Assembly (NCBI GenBank): GCA_046154645.1
Contig: JBJXDZ010000110.1
Coordinates: forward strand, 1 to 64,000
Direction of reading: 5' to 3'
Origin: Ga0077555 sp046154645
GTDB taxonomy: Bacteria > Pseudomonadota > Alphaproteobacteria > Rhizobiales > Hyphomicrobiaceae
DNA length: 64,000 bases
The notes beneath the pieces are model-generated. The model worked only from the letters and a program-made list of their open reading frames with translations, searched no databases and was not told the DNA's origin. Position numbers and translations under genes: made by a program. The stretch's first letter is position 1; every line of letters begins with the position of its first letter. Of the stretch, positions 25,501-34,474 are shown piece after piece.

Positions 25501-26037
25501 ATGACAGCAAATTCGATTCGCATCATCGGCATCGACCCGGGTCTGCGGCGCACCGGCTGGGGCGTGATCGAGTCTGACGGCGTGCGCCTCGGCTACGTCG
25601 CGAGCGGGCATATCACCTCGAATGCCGAGGATGAACTCGCTTACCGATTGCGCGAGATCTACGAGGGTCTCATGGGCATCATCGGCGTGCACAAGCCGGG
25701 CGAAGCGGCTGTCGAGGAAACCTTCGTCAACGAAAATGCCAAGGCAACCTTGAAGCTTGGTCAGGCGCGCGGCATGGCGCTGTTGGCGCCGGCAATCAAG
25801 GGGCTGAAGGTGGCGGAGTACCCACCGAACCTGATCAAGAAGACAGTGGTCGGCGCCGGTCATGCCGACAAGAAGCAGGTGCAGGTCATGATCGGATTCC
25901 TGCTGCCGAAAGCCCGCTTCGAGAGCGCCGACGAGGCCGACGCGCTGGCCATCGCCATTTGCCATGCCAATCACCGGCGCACATATGCGGCGATGGCGGC
26001 GCGGCAGGCAGCTGTGGCCAAGGCCACCGGCAGGTGA
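25501..26037 (+). CDS. ruvC: Holliday junction endonuclease RuvC
   Basis: The protein is 178 aa. It resolves Holliday junctions during recombination and repair. The RNase H-like fold shows the first catalytic Asp in IIGIDPGLRRTGWG, Glu in AVEETFVNENAK, and the terminal acidic pair in SADEADALAIAICH. The ATG at 25501 places the first Asp near residue 11. ruvA and ruvB normally follow in related bacteria. Here the next gene is a metallophosphoesterase 250 bases on, so the ruv operon is split in this genome. Confidence 0.95.
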   Translation: MTANSIRIIGIDPGLRRTGWGVIESDGVRLGYVASGHITSNAEDELAYRLREIYEGLMGIIGVHKPGEAAVEETFVNENAKATLKLGQARGMALLAPAIKGLKVAEYPPNLIKKTVVGAGHADKKQVQVMIGFLLPKARFESADEADALAIAICHANHRRTYAAMAARQAAVAKATGR

Positions 26038-26287
26038 ATGGTTGAGTACATTTCATCTTTATTGCATCTGTCGGGGATAGTTCCTTTGAGTGCAGTTGTG
26101 AGCCATAAGCTGGCCGCCTGTTTCCCAGCCTCGGGGGCTGTCGCGTTCGCACTGGAACGACGGTGGAGGGCGGACCGGGATGGTGACAAGTGCGGACTGG
26201 AACGCGTGCAGCTCCGGGTCTTGCATGAGTTCGTGCAATCGAGGCAGCCTGACGACGCCATGAGCGCAATGAGGCCGACAAGCGGGG

Positions 26288-27196
26288 ATGGGTGTGCCGA
26301 CACGACGGGGCGTACTGAAGACACTCGGCAGTCTGGTCCTCGGCGGACTGGGCCTAGCTGCCTATGGCTTCGGCATCGAGCCGGCGTGGCGGCTGGCCGT
26401 CGAGCGCTACCGGCTGACCCCGTCCGGCTGGCCGAGCGGGCTCAAGGTCCGCCTGGCCGTGATTGCGGATCTGCATGCGGGCGAGCCCTACATGGGGCCG
26501 GGGCGCATCGCTGAGATCGTGGCGCGCAGCAATGCACTGGAAGCGGACGCGATCCTCCTGCTCGGCGACTTTGCCGCCGGCCACAAGTGGCAGACGCGGC
26601 GGGTGACCGCGCGGGAATGGTCGATGGAACTGGCGGCATTGAAGGCGCCGCTGGGCGTGCACGCGGTGCTCGGCAATCACGACTGGTGGGCCGACGCGCA
26701 GGCACAACGTACCGGCAAGGGCCCCATCCTTGGCCGCCGGGAGCTGGAGCGGGTCGGCATTGCTGTGTACGAGAACGACGTTGTGCGCCTCACGAAAGGC
26801 CGCCAGTCGTTCTGGATCGCCGGTCTCGGCGACCAGATTGCACTGCTGCGCGGCCGGGTTGGACGCCGCCAGCGCTTTCAAGGCGTCGACGATTTGCCCG
26901 GCACCTTGGCCAAGGTCACGGACAACGCGCCGGTCATCCTGATGGCGCACGAGCCCGACATTTTCCCCCGCGTGCCCGATCGCGTCGCGCTCACCATCTC
27001 CGGTCACACGCACGGTGGCCAGGTGCGGCTGTTCGGCTATTCGCCGATCGTGCCGTCCCAGTTCGGCAATCGCTTCGCCTATGGCCACGTGGTCGAAGGC
27101 AGCCGCCACCTGATCGTGTCCGGGGGGCTCGGCTGCTCGATCCTGCCCGTGCGCTTCGGCGTGCCGCCGGAGGTGACGGTGATCGATCTGGGGTAG
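26288..27196 (+). CDS. Calcineurin-like metallophosphoesterase with Tat-like N-terminus
   Basis: The protein is 302 aa. Metal-binding motifs are in order: IADLHAG (about residue 60), LLGDFAAG, LGNHDWW, LMAHEPD and SGHTHGGQ. This places it among YaeI/YkuE-like phosphodiesterases, some of which act on lipid or cell-wall intermediates. The N-terminus TRRGVLKTLGSLVLGGLGLA has twin arginines before a hydrophobic run, so export or membrane anchoring by Tat is likely. The conserved Phe in GDFAAG replaces the more usual Asn/Leu. It is transcribed alone between ruvC and an FAD oxidase. Confidence 0.9.
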   Translation: MGVPTRRGVLKTLGSLVLGGLGLAAYGFGIEPAWRLAVERYRLTPSGWPSGLKVRLAVIADLHAGEPYMGPGRIAEIVARSNALEADAILLLGDFAAGHKWQTRRVTAREWSMELAALKAPLGVHAVLGNHDWWADAQAQRTGKGPILGRRELERVGIAVYENDVVRLTKGRQSFWIAGLGDQIALLRGRVGRRQRFQGVDDLPGTLAKVTDNAPVILMAHEPDIFPRVPDRVALTISGHTHGGQVRLFGYSPIVPSQFGNRFAYGHVVEGSRHLIVSGGLGCSILPVRFGVPPEVTVIDLG

Positions 27197-27360
27197 GCTA
27201 AGTGCAACATCCCCGAAAGGCTTGGACCAGCGAAGCATTGACCGTGACCGGAAAACTGCGCTCAATCGGGCGCGCCAAGCAGCGTGTTGGCGTCGCTTGG
27301 GTCACGACCTCACGTGACGACGAGTCCCTGCCCTCAGGACCGCAATGAACGGAGCCGATC

Positions 27361-28917
27361 GTGATCCCGAAAACTTCCAAGCGGGTATTCCTGAAGCGGG
27401 CCTCAAGCTTGGCCGCTCTGGCCGGTCTCTCTCCGTCCCTGAGCCTTCCGGCCCTGGCGCAACCGGTCGATGCGGAACTCGATGCCCTGGCGACCGAGCT
27501 GGCCACCGAGGCGCTGGGACAGATCGTGCGGCTCGGACAACCCGAGCACGCCAAGATCAAATATTACAATGCCCGCTTCGACTGCGTGCGGACGAAAGCG
27601 TTCGTGCGGCCCAAGACTATTGAAGGGGTGCAGAAAACGCTGGCCTGGGCCCGGCAGCATCGGCGCAATCTGGCCATCCGGGGCGCCGGGCACTCGTTCG
27701 AGGGCCGTTCCAGCCATCCGGATCTGGTCATCGACATGTCGCTACTGAAGGGCTTGACCTTCGACGATGACGGCACGTTGAAGGTCGAGGCGGGTGTGCT
27801 GCTGGGCGACGTCTATACGAAGATCGCCGCTGCCGGCCACGTTTTTCCCGGCGGAACATGCCCGACTGTCGGCATCGTCGGCCACACGCTTGGTGGCGGC
27901 ATCGGCGATTTTCTGCCCATGTTCGGCTATGCCGCACAACACCTGACCGAGGTCACGTTGGTGACGCTGAGCGGGTCCATCCTGAAGGTTAACGACGAGA
28001 GAATCGAGCTGCTCGGCGGCACGCCGCTGCCTGAGGGCGATCTCAAGGCGCGGGATCTCATGACGGTGCTGCGTGGCGGCGGACAGGGTTCGCTGGGCGT
28101 CGTCACGAACATGACCTTGAAAACTCAGGATGTGCGCACAGCAAAGCTGGCGAGCTTCAAATTGGAGGACGCCAGCGGCGTTTCGGCGCGCCGGATGGTG
28201 GCGATCATTCAAGCTTGGCAAGCCTGGCGGGAGGCGCTGTCCAAACCGATGCAAAGCATGATCAGTGCCAAACTGAATTTGAGCCGGTCGGGCAACGGCT
28301 ATGATTTCGACATCGCCGGTCTGGTCGTTATTCCTCAGGGTTCCGACGTCGACATTGCCGCTGTGCGGCAAGCCTTGAATGTACTGTTCCAGATCCCGGA
28401 ACTGAAAAAGAAGTCGTTCGCCCCGCTCTCCAATGCAGCGGCCGCGATCAAGACGTTTCTCGATGACAACGAGACAACGACGAATTCACGGCGCCGCATG
28501 CTGTACGGCTCGTCGTCGGCCTTGCCGCAGGCCTTGCCACCTCGTGCCACGCAACATCTCATCCAGGCCATGCCAACCAATCTCTTTGTCTCGCTCTATA
28601 CGGCGGGCGGCGTGGCCAACGGCGGTGTCGCGACGTCATTGCATCCATCGGAATTCCTGATCGAGTGGGCGATCTACAGTCTGCGGGTCGATACAGGCGC
28701 GCATCGCCGGATTCGCACCATCAACGCGCAGGTGATGCGCCTCGCCGGCTTCAAGGATCATGCCTTGCCGAGCTATCCCGACAACGACGCGCGCGATTAC
28801 TTTGCCAACCGGCCAAAGCTCGAAGCGACGCGCCGCCTGTTCGACCCGGACAGCTTGAGCACGTCGTCGCTGCTGGTGAAAGCAGCAATGCCGCCGGGCC
28901 CGGCCGGGTGCGGCTGA
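27361..28917 (+). CDS. Exported FAD-linked oxidase (FAD_binding_4 / GlcD-like fold)
   Basis: The protein is 518 aa. A GTG start with GGAG six bases upstream is followed by a Tat-like signal (KRVFLKRASSLAALAGL, cleavage likely after PALA). The PCMH-type FAD domain includes RGAGHSFEG, whose His commonly carries covalent FAD, and GGTCPTVGIVGHTLGGGIGD, whose Cys is the usual second attachment site in bicovalent flavoproteins. A berberine-bridge-like substrate domain follows, but it ends without the usual C-terminal BBE motif (NYxN-type), so the exact subfamily is open. The substrate is unknown; carbohydrate or alcohol oxidation is typical. Confidence 0.82.
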   Translation: MIPKTSKRVFLKRASSLAALAGLSPSLSLPALAQPVDAELDALATELATEALGQIVRLGQPEHAKIKYYNARFDCVRTKAFVRPKTIEGVQKTLAWARQHRRNLAIRGAGHSFEGRSSHPDLVIDMSLLKGLTFDDDGTLKVEAGVLLGDVYTKIAAAGHVFPGGTCPTVGIVGHTLGGGIGDFLPMFGYAAQHLTEVTLVTLSGSILKVNDERIELLGGTPLPEGDLKARDLMTVLRGGGQGSLGVVTNMTLKTQDVRTAKLASFKLEDASGVSARRMVAIIQAWQAWREALSKPMQSMISAKLNLSRSGNGYDFDIAGLVVIPQGSDVDIAAVRQALNVLFQIPELKKKSFAPLSNAAAAIKTFLDDNETTTNSRRRMLYGSSSALPQALPPRATQHLIQAMPTNLFVSLYTAGGVANGGVATSLHPSEFLIEWAIYSLRVDTGAHRRIRTINAQVMRLAGFKDHALPSYPDNDARDYFANRPKLEATRRLFDPDSLSTSSLLVKAAMPPGPAGCG

Positions 28918-28966
28918 CACGGTCTGGCTGTGCTGCCGATCCGGTCGGCGGCAGGCCCACGCGTGA

Positions 28967-29977
28967 TCACTTCACGGCGAGACCCGCTTCCTCGATCAGC
29001 GTGCGGGCTTTGGTGAACTCCTCGGCCACGAAGGCTGCGAGGCCCGAGCGATTGCGGAAGTCGATCGGCTGCTGTTGCTTGCCGAGGTTCTCGACAACAG
29101 TCTTATCCTCCATGGCGGCTTTGCAGGCCGCCTCGAGCTTGGCCAGCACCGGCTCTGGCGTGCCCTTGGGTGCAAACAGGGCGTTCCAGATCGAGAACTT
29201 CAGATTGAGGCCGGCTTCCTGCATAGTCGGGATGTCCTTGAGGCCGGGGATGCGCTTTTCGGCGAACACGGCGATCGGCGTCAGGTTGTATTGCGGTACC
29301 AGATTGGGCTGGTCGGCAAAGACCTCGATGGTGCCCGACAGCATCGCCTGCATGACGTCGGCGGAACCCTTGTAGGGGACGTGCTTCAGATTGCTGCCGC
29401 TGGCCTTGCCGAAGCCGAGCATGGCGATGTGCGGGATGGTACCCGGGCCGGTCGAGGCATAGGCGAGCTTGCCGGGCTCGGCCTTGGCGGCGTCAAGCAC
29501 GTCCTTGACCGTCTTGAAGCGCGAGTTGGGCGGGCTCATCAAGATGACGGGGGCATCAGTGAGCTTGCACACCGGGGCGAAGGCAGCAGGATCGTAGGTG
29601 AGCTTCATGCGATGCGGCTGGATGACCATCGGGCCGATCGGCGTGAGCAGCAGCGTGTAGCCGTCGGCGGTGGCTTGGGCTGCTTCGGTCGCGCCGATGG
29701 TGCCGGCGGCGCCGACGACATTTTTGATGATGGTCTGGCCACCGACTCCCTTTGTGAACGCTTCCTGGAAGACGCGGCCGACGAGATCAGTGGCACCACC
29801 TGCGGGCCACGCGATGATGATGGTGACCGGCCGGTCCGGATAAGCAGCCTGAGCCGTGGCCGGACTGGAGAGCACGCCCGTCATGCCCGTGGCGGCGAGA
29901 CTCAGCACGGCGGCTGTGGCCCGCCACCAGCGGCGGACAAGGCTTCGATGATGCGCGCAGGGGTGTTTAGCCAGCAT
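28967..29977 (-). CDS. Bug-family periplasmic binding protein (TctC-like)
   Basis: The protein is 336 aa. A signal peptide (RRWWRATAAVLSLAATGMTG, cleavage near ATAQA) is followed by YPDRPVTIIIAWPAGGATDL, the hallmark N-terminus of tripartite tricarboxylate transporter binding proteins, and KHVPYKGSADVMQAMLSG. These bind small carboxylates. The ATG at 29977 has GGGAGGG just upstream. The TctA/TctB membrane partners are absent from the window, so it is an orphan receptor, as is common in this family. Confidence 0.88.
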   Translation of the reverse strand: MLAKHPCAHHRSLVRRWWRATAAVLSLAATGMTGVLSSPATAQAAYPDRPVTIIIAWPAGGATDLVGRVFQEAFTKGVGGQTIIKNVVGAAGTIGATEAAQATADGYTLLLTPIGPMVIQPHRMKLTYDPAAFAPVCKLTDAPVILMSPPNSRFKTVKDVLDAAKAEPGKLAYASTGPGTIPHIAMLGFGKASGSNLKHVPYKGSADVMQAMLSGTIEVFADQPNLVPQYNLTPIAVFAEKRIPGLKDIPTMQEAGLNLKFSIWNALFAPKGTPEPVLAKLEAACKAAMEDKTVVENLGKQQQPIDFRNRSGLAAFVAEEFTKARTLIEEAGLAVK

Positions 29978-30129
29978 AGGTCCCTCCCAGGTCTTCCGGG
30001 CAGGGCTTCTGCGTGGCCACTGCCGCCATTGCCAGTGTTGTTGGTTCTTGGGTGCCATTCTGACGGCTTTGGCGCCGCAACGCCAGTGCTGCGGCGGCGA
30101 AACTTCGATGTTGCCGGATCAGCGACCGC

Positions 30130-31785
30130 TCACTGAGTGAGGACCACGAAGTCCGTGCCACGGCCAGTTTCGTTGCTGATGCCGAAATCGGAGACGGTCA
30201 GCGTGGCGCCGGCCCACAGGCGATCCGCGATCAATTTGAGCGTCTCGGGCGGCAACTCGAACCGCTCCAGCGCACCCGTGGCATTGGAGGCCGGCAATTG
30301 CGTTTGCGGCGGTGTCTGTGCACCCCGACGACGGCTCTGGTCGCCTTCGGTCAACACGGGTGGATTGGACGGGAGCGTCACCGCCTGCCAGCGCAGACCG
30401 GCACCGCCATCGACCCCCTGGATGGCCGTGAAGACATGTGTGCCAAGCGGCCTGATGGGTTCGACGATGGTGATGGCTTCCTCATGGATGGGTGTGAAGC
30501 CCTGGCGCACGAACACCTTGCCTTCCTTGCGCGAGACAAAGATCGACACCGGTTCGAGGCCGGCTGCCGCAAGGCGTACATCGGCGGCCAATTCTTCGCC
30601 GCGGGCCTGCAGCGCGCGCAAGCTCTTGGCGCTGTCGAAGGCTGAATCCGAGGCTTGCCGCTCGACCAGTCTGGCAGCGGCGAGTTGCGTCTCGACGGCC
30701 TCCAGGTCGGCAGCTGCCTGCGATGCGGCGCGGGCTTCGGCTGAATCGTCAGCGGCATTCTGGTTGCGGGCATAGGCCTCCCGCTTGTCCTCGAGGTCTT
30801 CCTCGACGGCGGCCAGACGCTGCTCGAGACGGCGCAATTCCTCGGAGGCACGGTTGGCCTCGGCCGAGCGCTCGGCGGCAAGCTCCTGCGCTGCCTTGAT
30901 CTCGCGCTCCAGGGCGATCTGGTCGGCGAGGGCCTTGGCGCGGCGAAAATGGGCCAGGGGATAGGGTGCGACCGACCCTGCCGCCGCAGCCGACGGTGGC
31001 GCAGGCGGCGGCGTGGCAGCGGCGATCGATACCGTGTGCACCGGCAGGCTCGCCATGGCGGCACCGTCCACGGTGGTCATGACCGGCACCGGCAGGCGCG
31101 GGCTGCTGATCATGGTCGGCGTCACGTCGTTCGACGTCACCAGCACGCGCATGCCGAGCCGCCCGAGGCCCCACATGCGTGGTGCGAAATCCGCTGGCAT
31201 GCGGATGCAGCCGTGCGAGGCCGGGTAACCCGGCACCACACCTTGATGTAAGGCGATGCCCGACCAGGTCAGCCGCTGCATGAACGGCATCGGCGCGCCG
31301 CTGTAGATGTTGGACTCGTGATACCTGTTGCGCTGCAGGATGCTGAAGACGCCAGTTGGCGTGCGATGGCCGGCCTGCCCGGTGGACACCTTGGTCTCGG
31401 CGACGACGCCTTGGCCGCCATAGACGACCATGCGCTGGCTGGCGAGCGAGATCACGGCGACCAGCGGCTCCGGCGGCTGCTGCGCCAGATCAACCTTCGG
31501 CACCGGGATTGGCTTCGGCGCCGCCACACGGGTGGGCGGAGTGGGTCTGGCCGTTGCAGCACGGGCGATCGGCCCGGGCTTTACCGCCGGTTCCGAACGC
31601 ACGATCCGCACCGGCCTTACTGGACGGCGCTGGCGCGACGAGGCTTCCGGTTGGCCGGACTGGGCCGTGGCCGGCAAGGGTTCGACCACAGCGATGGTGG
31701 CCAGCAGACCCAACAGCATCGTGAGCCTGCGACCGAAACGGTCGATCGACCTCGAAACCCTTTGCACGACAAACTGCTGACGCAT
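30130..31785 (-). CDS. L,D-transpeptidase (YkuD family) with long coiled-coil C-terminus
   Basis: The protein is 551 aa. After a signal/anchor (MLLGLLATIAVVEPLPATAQ) and a Pro/Arg-rich linker, the YkuD catalytic domain spans about 105-225. Its motif HQGVVPGYPASHGCIRM carries catalytic Cys193. It would cross-link or anchor peptidoglycan in the periplasm. Residues about 290-420 are Ala/Glu/Arg-rich heptad-like sequence (ELRRLEQRLAAVEEDLEDKR), a predicted coiled coil. A C-terminal globular part of unknown role follows. The family core is only about 130 residues, so the extension is notable. Confidence 0.9.
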   Translation of the reverse strand: MRQQFVVQRVSRSIDRFGRRLTMLLGLLATIAVVEPLPATAQSGQPEASSRQRRPVRPVRIVRSEPAVKPGPIARAATARPTPPTRVAAPKPIPVPKVDLAQQPPEPLVAVISLASQRMVVYGGQGVVAETKVSTGQAGHRTPTGVFSILQRNRYHESNIYSGAPMPFMQRLTWSGIALHQGVVPGYPASHGCIRMPADFAPRMWGLGRLGMRVLVTSNDVTPTMISSPRLPVPVMTTVDGAAMASLPVHTVSIAAATPPPAPPSAAAAGSVAPYPLAHFRRAKALADQIALEREIKAAQELAAERSAEANRASEELRRLEQRLAAVEEDLEDKREAYARNQNAADDSAEARAASQAAADLEAVETQLAAARLVERQASDSAFDSAKSLRALQARGEELAADVRLAAAGLEPVSIFVSRKEGKVFVRQGFTPIHEEAITIVEPIRPLGTHVFTAIQGVDGGAGLRWQAVTLPSNPPVLTEGDQSRRRGAQTPPQTQLPASNATGALERFELPPETLKLIADRLWAGATLTVSDFGISNETGRGTDFVVLTQ

Positions 31786-31919
31786 AATGCCTCGCCTTGA
31801 TACCTAGTCACACAAGCGGCCCGACCAGAACGTGGCGACCAGACCTGCAGTGTAACCCATGGCCGCTGGGTGGGGAGTACCGACACGGTCACACACGCCA
31901 ACGAATTGGCAGAACACGC

Positions 31920-32819
31920 TTAACGGTCGCGGGTGGCCATGAACTGTGCGGCGGCGACCAGGACGGCGTTGCGGCCGGGGAACGGCGCCAGCGCTGAAAT
32001 CGCTGCCTGAACAGCGGTTTGCAGGCGCGTGCGGGCGGCTTCCAGGCCCAGCAGCGAGACCAGCGTGGCCTTGCCAGCGGCGGCATCCTTGCCAACCGCC
32101 TTGCCGATCACGGTTGCGTTACCAGTAGCGTCGAGCAAATCGTCAGATATCTGGAAGGCGAGGCCGAGATGGCGCCCGTAGGTCGCGAGAGCTGCGCGAT
32201 GCTCAACGGGCGCGCCGGCCAGGACGGCGCCAGCCTCGGCGGCAAAACGAATGAGGGCGCCGGTCTTCATGGCCTGCAAACGCTCGATGTGGGGCACCGT
32301 CGCCAGTGCCGGCACGCCCAATTTGTCGGCCTCGAGATCGATCACCTGCCCGCCCACCATGCCGGCCTGCCCCGCATCGGCGGCCAGCCGGCGGATCAAC
32401 TCGATTTTGGCGAGCGGATCGGTCAGGGCCGGGCTCTCGGCGATGATCTCGAAGGCGTAGGTGAGGAGGGCGTCGCCGGCGAGGATGGCGGTCCAATCGT
32501 CGAACGCCCGCCACACGGTCGGCTGGCCACGGCGTAGGTGGTCATTGTCCATGGCCGGGAGATCGTCGTGGACCAAGCTGTAACAGTGCACGCATTCCAG
32601 CGCCGCGGCGACATCGAGGGCGGCCTCGCGCGCGCCACCGAACAGCGCCGCGCTTTCAAGCACCAGGAACGGCCGGAACCTCTTGCCGCCGCCGAGCACG
32701 GCATGCCGCATGGCAGCCCTGAGACGCTCAGGGATCGGCTCGCCCTGGCGCGCGGCCAGGAGCGCGGCGAGGCGCTGCTCGACATCTCGCGCGGCGGCCG
32801 TCAGACGCTCCTCGAACAT
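31920..32819 (-). CDS. ispA: Polyprenyl diphosphate synthase (farnesyl/geranylgeranyl type)
   Basis: The protein is 299 aa. It condenses isopentenyl diphosphate with allylic diphosphates. The first Asp-rich motif is VHDDLPAMDND and the second ISDDLLDATG; GGGKRFRPFLVLES lies in the N-terminal part. The small residues before the first motif and the overall length fit farnesyl diphosphate synthase IspA, although chain length is not certain by eye. The ATG at 32819 starts the conserved helix. xseB and dxs, which often neighbour ispA, are not here. Confidence 0.9.
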   Translation of the reverse strand: MFEERLTAAARDVEQRLAALLAARQGEPIPERLRAAMRHAVLGGGKRFRPFLVLESAALFGGAREAALDVAAALECVHCYSLVHDDLPAMDNDHLRRGQPTVWRAFDDWTAILAGDALLTYAFEIIAESPALTDPLAKIELIRRLAADAGQAGMVGGQVIDLEADKLGVPALATVPHIERLQAMKTGALIRFAAEAGAVLAGAPVEHRAALATYGRHLGLAFQISDDLLDATGNATVIGKAVGKDAAAGKATLVSLLGLEAARTRLQTAVQAAISALAPFPGRNAVLVAAAQFMATRDR

Positions 32820-33090
32820 CGGCTCGTTCCCTGTTGGCGCTTGACGAAGCCGGCTTGGGCAGCCGGCTCGCCTGTTCACACCTTTTGAAACAGATCCCGC
32901 GACCGCTGCCAATGCGCGTGATTAACGACGAGCCCGTACGGGCCACGCAACGCCGGGGGACGGGTGGCGAAGGGAAGCGTGGTCGGCGCGAGCCTTTTCT
33001 GCGGTGCCCCTGACATCGAGCGCTGACCGGACGAAAACGGACCGCGACGAGAGGGAGCACTAATTTAAGTGGCGCCGCTGTGGTCGTGCC

Positions 33091-33123
33091 TTCTCCCCGT
33101 GGCCCGCGCTACAACGGGGAGAA
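33091..33123. repeat. Intergenic palindromic repeat, copy 1
   Basis: TTCTCCCCGT (33091-33100) and ACGGGGAGAA (33114-33123) form a perfect 10-bp inverted repeat around a 13-base loop. It shares its arms with copies at 33310-33346 and 34363-34397, so this is a REP-like dispersed element. Confidence 0.6.
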
Positions 33124-33309
33124 AGTTAGGCCCCGGACACTTGATCCGCTATAAAAGGGCCGCTCGCTCGGGCCCCGCGATGCTCTGGTCTCGCGAATGA
33201 CGACGGCGTCCTTCCCAGGGGCAACTTCTTGTGCTGCGCGCACCGCTCAAGCCCACAGAAAGCAACGCGAGTGACCCGTTGCAGTCGAGGCGGTGCGGCC
33301 GGTCTCGTC

Positions 33310-33346
33310 CCCTCTCCCTGTTCTCTGCACTCGAACGGGGAGAGGG
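33310..33346. repeat. Intergenic palindromic repeat, copy 2
   Basis: CCCTCTCCCTGTTC (33310-33323) pairs with GAACGGGGAGAGGG (33333-33346) with one mismatch around nine bases. It is followed by TTAGGGTGAGGGG, a tail commonly seen with such elements in alphaproteobacteria. Confidence 0.6.
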
Positions 33347-33464
33347 TTAGGGTGAGGGGCGGCCACGAGTCGAGCGGTCAGGGCGAGCCAAGTCGGCGAT
33401 GCCATCGACATAGAGTGTCGGACGAGCGGATGCGGAACCCGTCGCGGTGGGCCACTTGTCGACG

Positions 33465-34208
33465 TCACGTCGCTGGGGAGAGGCGAGCGAGATAGTGCCC
33501 GCCAAGTTGTTCGACAATTTCGCAGCGCCATCCGTTCTGTTGAGCAATTAGCGCTAATGTCTCGCGATCCACCTGGAGTACCGTGAATTCAGTGCCTCGT
33601 ACACCATTGTACTCGAAAATCATGTCCATTTCGCCGAAGTATCTTCCGGAGTTCGTCTTGCGCCGTAGTTCCCCAGTCACCGCCGCATCAGCGCCGATGC
33701 GCACGTCGAACGAGTCGACAATAAGCTGGCCGTCTTGCGCAAGAAGCGAGCGCATCTGCCTCAGGAAGCGTGGTAAATCTGAAAGCGTCCCGACCTTGTC
33801 GAGACCATTGCAGAGGCAGATAATCGTGTCATAAGGGCCGCCTTCAAATGCATACAGATCGGTCGTGGTCGTGTTCCGCACTCCACGAGCAATCATGATC
33901 TCGATGCATTCCGCAGCAATGTCGATCGCGGTCACCTCGAAGTCGCGCCGTTGCAGTTCGATCGCATGTATGCCCGTACCAGCTCCAACATCGAGAACCG
34001 TCCCCCGGCACAGGTTCAAGCCGAGCTGCTCGAGGGGGTCAAACGAAGCGCGAAACCAGAAAGCGGCTGGGACATCGTCGCGCTTGCCGTCTTGGTAGCA
34101 GATCAAAGTTGCCGTGCTGTTTCCTCGCCAATAATCGAGGAGCGCAGCTCCGTGCGGATTGTATGCTTGTCCTGTCGACACCCGACCCGAAGCCTCCGAA
34201 CGATCCAC
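33465..34208 (-). CDS. Class I SAM-dependent methyltransferase, probably acquired
   Basis: The protein is 247 aa. The SAM-binding motif I is VLDVGAGTGIHAIELQ (about residues 71-86), the acidic motif AIDIAAECI follows, and PYDTIICLCNGLDKVG is the motif IV region. The substrate is unknown. The best start is a GTG at 34208, but upstream spacing is weak and an internal GTG is possible. The gene is visibly less GC-rich than its neighbours, with many A/T-ending codons. It is flanked on both sides by the same palindromic repeat family. Both facts suggest lateral acquisition. Confidence 0.8.
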   Translation of the reverse strand: MDRSEASGRVSTGQAYNPHGAALLDYWRGNSTATLICYQDGKRDDVPAAFWFRASFDPLEQLGLNLCRGTVLDVGAGTGIHAIELQRRDFEVTAIDIAAECIEIMIARGVRNTTTTDLYAFEGGPYDTIICLCNGLDKVGTLSDLPRFLRQMRSLLAQDGQLIVDSFDVRIGADAAVTGELRRKTNSGRYFGEMDMIFEYNGVRGTEFTVLQVDRETLALIAQQNGWRCEIVEQLGGHYLARLSPAT

Positions 34209-34362
34209 TTTGCGGCGCTCGACCTAATCAGAAAAGATGGCCGCTCTGGGACAATCGCGTCACGGCTCGGCCATCGATTGTGCGCCGGTGCCACGACAGG
34301 TCGCCCCGAATAGCCACCGTCTTCAATCGCGATGCCAGTGCAAGTTGCCGCCCATCCAAATC

Positions 34363-34397
34363 TTCTCCCCGTTGAAGTGCAGCCAGCGGGGAAAAGG
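34363..34397. repeat. Intergenic palindromic repeat, copy 3
   Basis: TTCTCCCCGTT (34363-34373) and AGCGGGGAAAAGG (34385-34397) form an imperfect inverted repeat. The loop GAAGTGCAGCC resembles that of copy 2 (TCTGCACTC) in inverted sense. It lies between the methyltransferase and mutY. Confidence 0.5.
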
Positions 34398-34474
34398 CAC
34401 GAGACAATCGGGCCGCTCGCTCCGACCGCCGAAACCCTGTGCCCTACTCAGGCCCGCGGCCGTACGCCGCCCCT

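Larger units (their letters stand above)
32820..33464. other. Intergenic stretch with palindromic repeats
   Basis: About 645 bases without a convincing gene. It holds two members of a palindromic repeat family (33091-33123 and 33310-33346) and otherwise GC-rich DNA. No promoter can be placed with confidence. Confidence 0.6.

Noticed and set aside
26038..26287. Short ORFs between ruvC and the metallophosphoesterase on both strands
   Set aside because: They lack ribosome sites and read as low-complexity sequence in overlapping frames. Nothing supports a gene in this gap.
29075..30136. 353-codon plus-strand ORF opposite the Bug-type binding protein
   Set aside because: It lies almost wholly antisense to a gene with a signal peptide and strong family motifs. 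It has no motif or ribosome site of its own.
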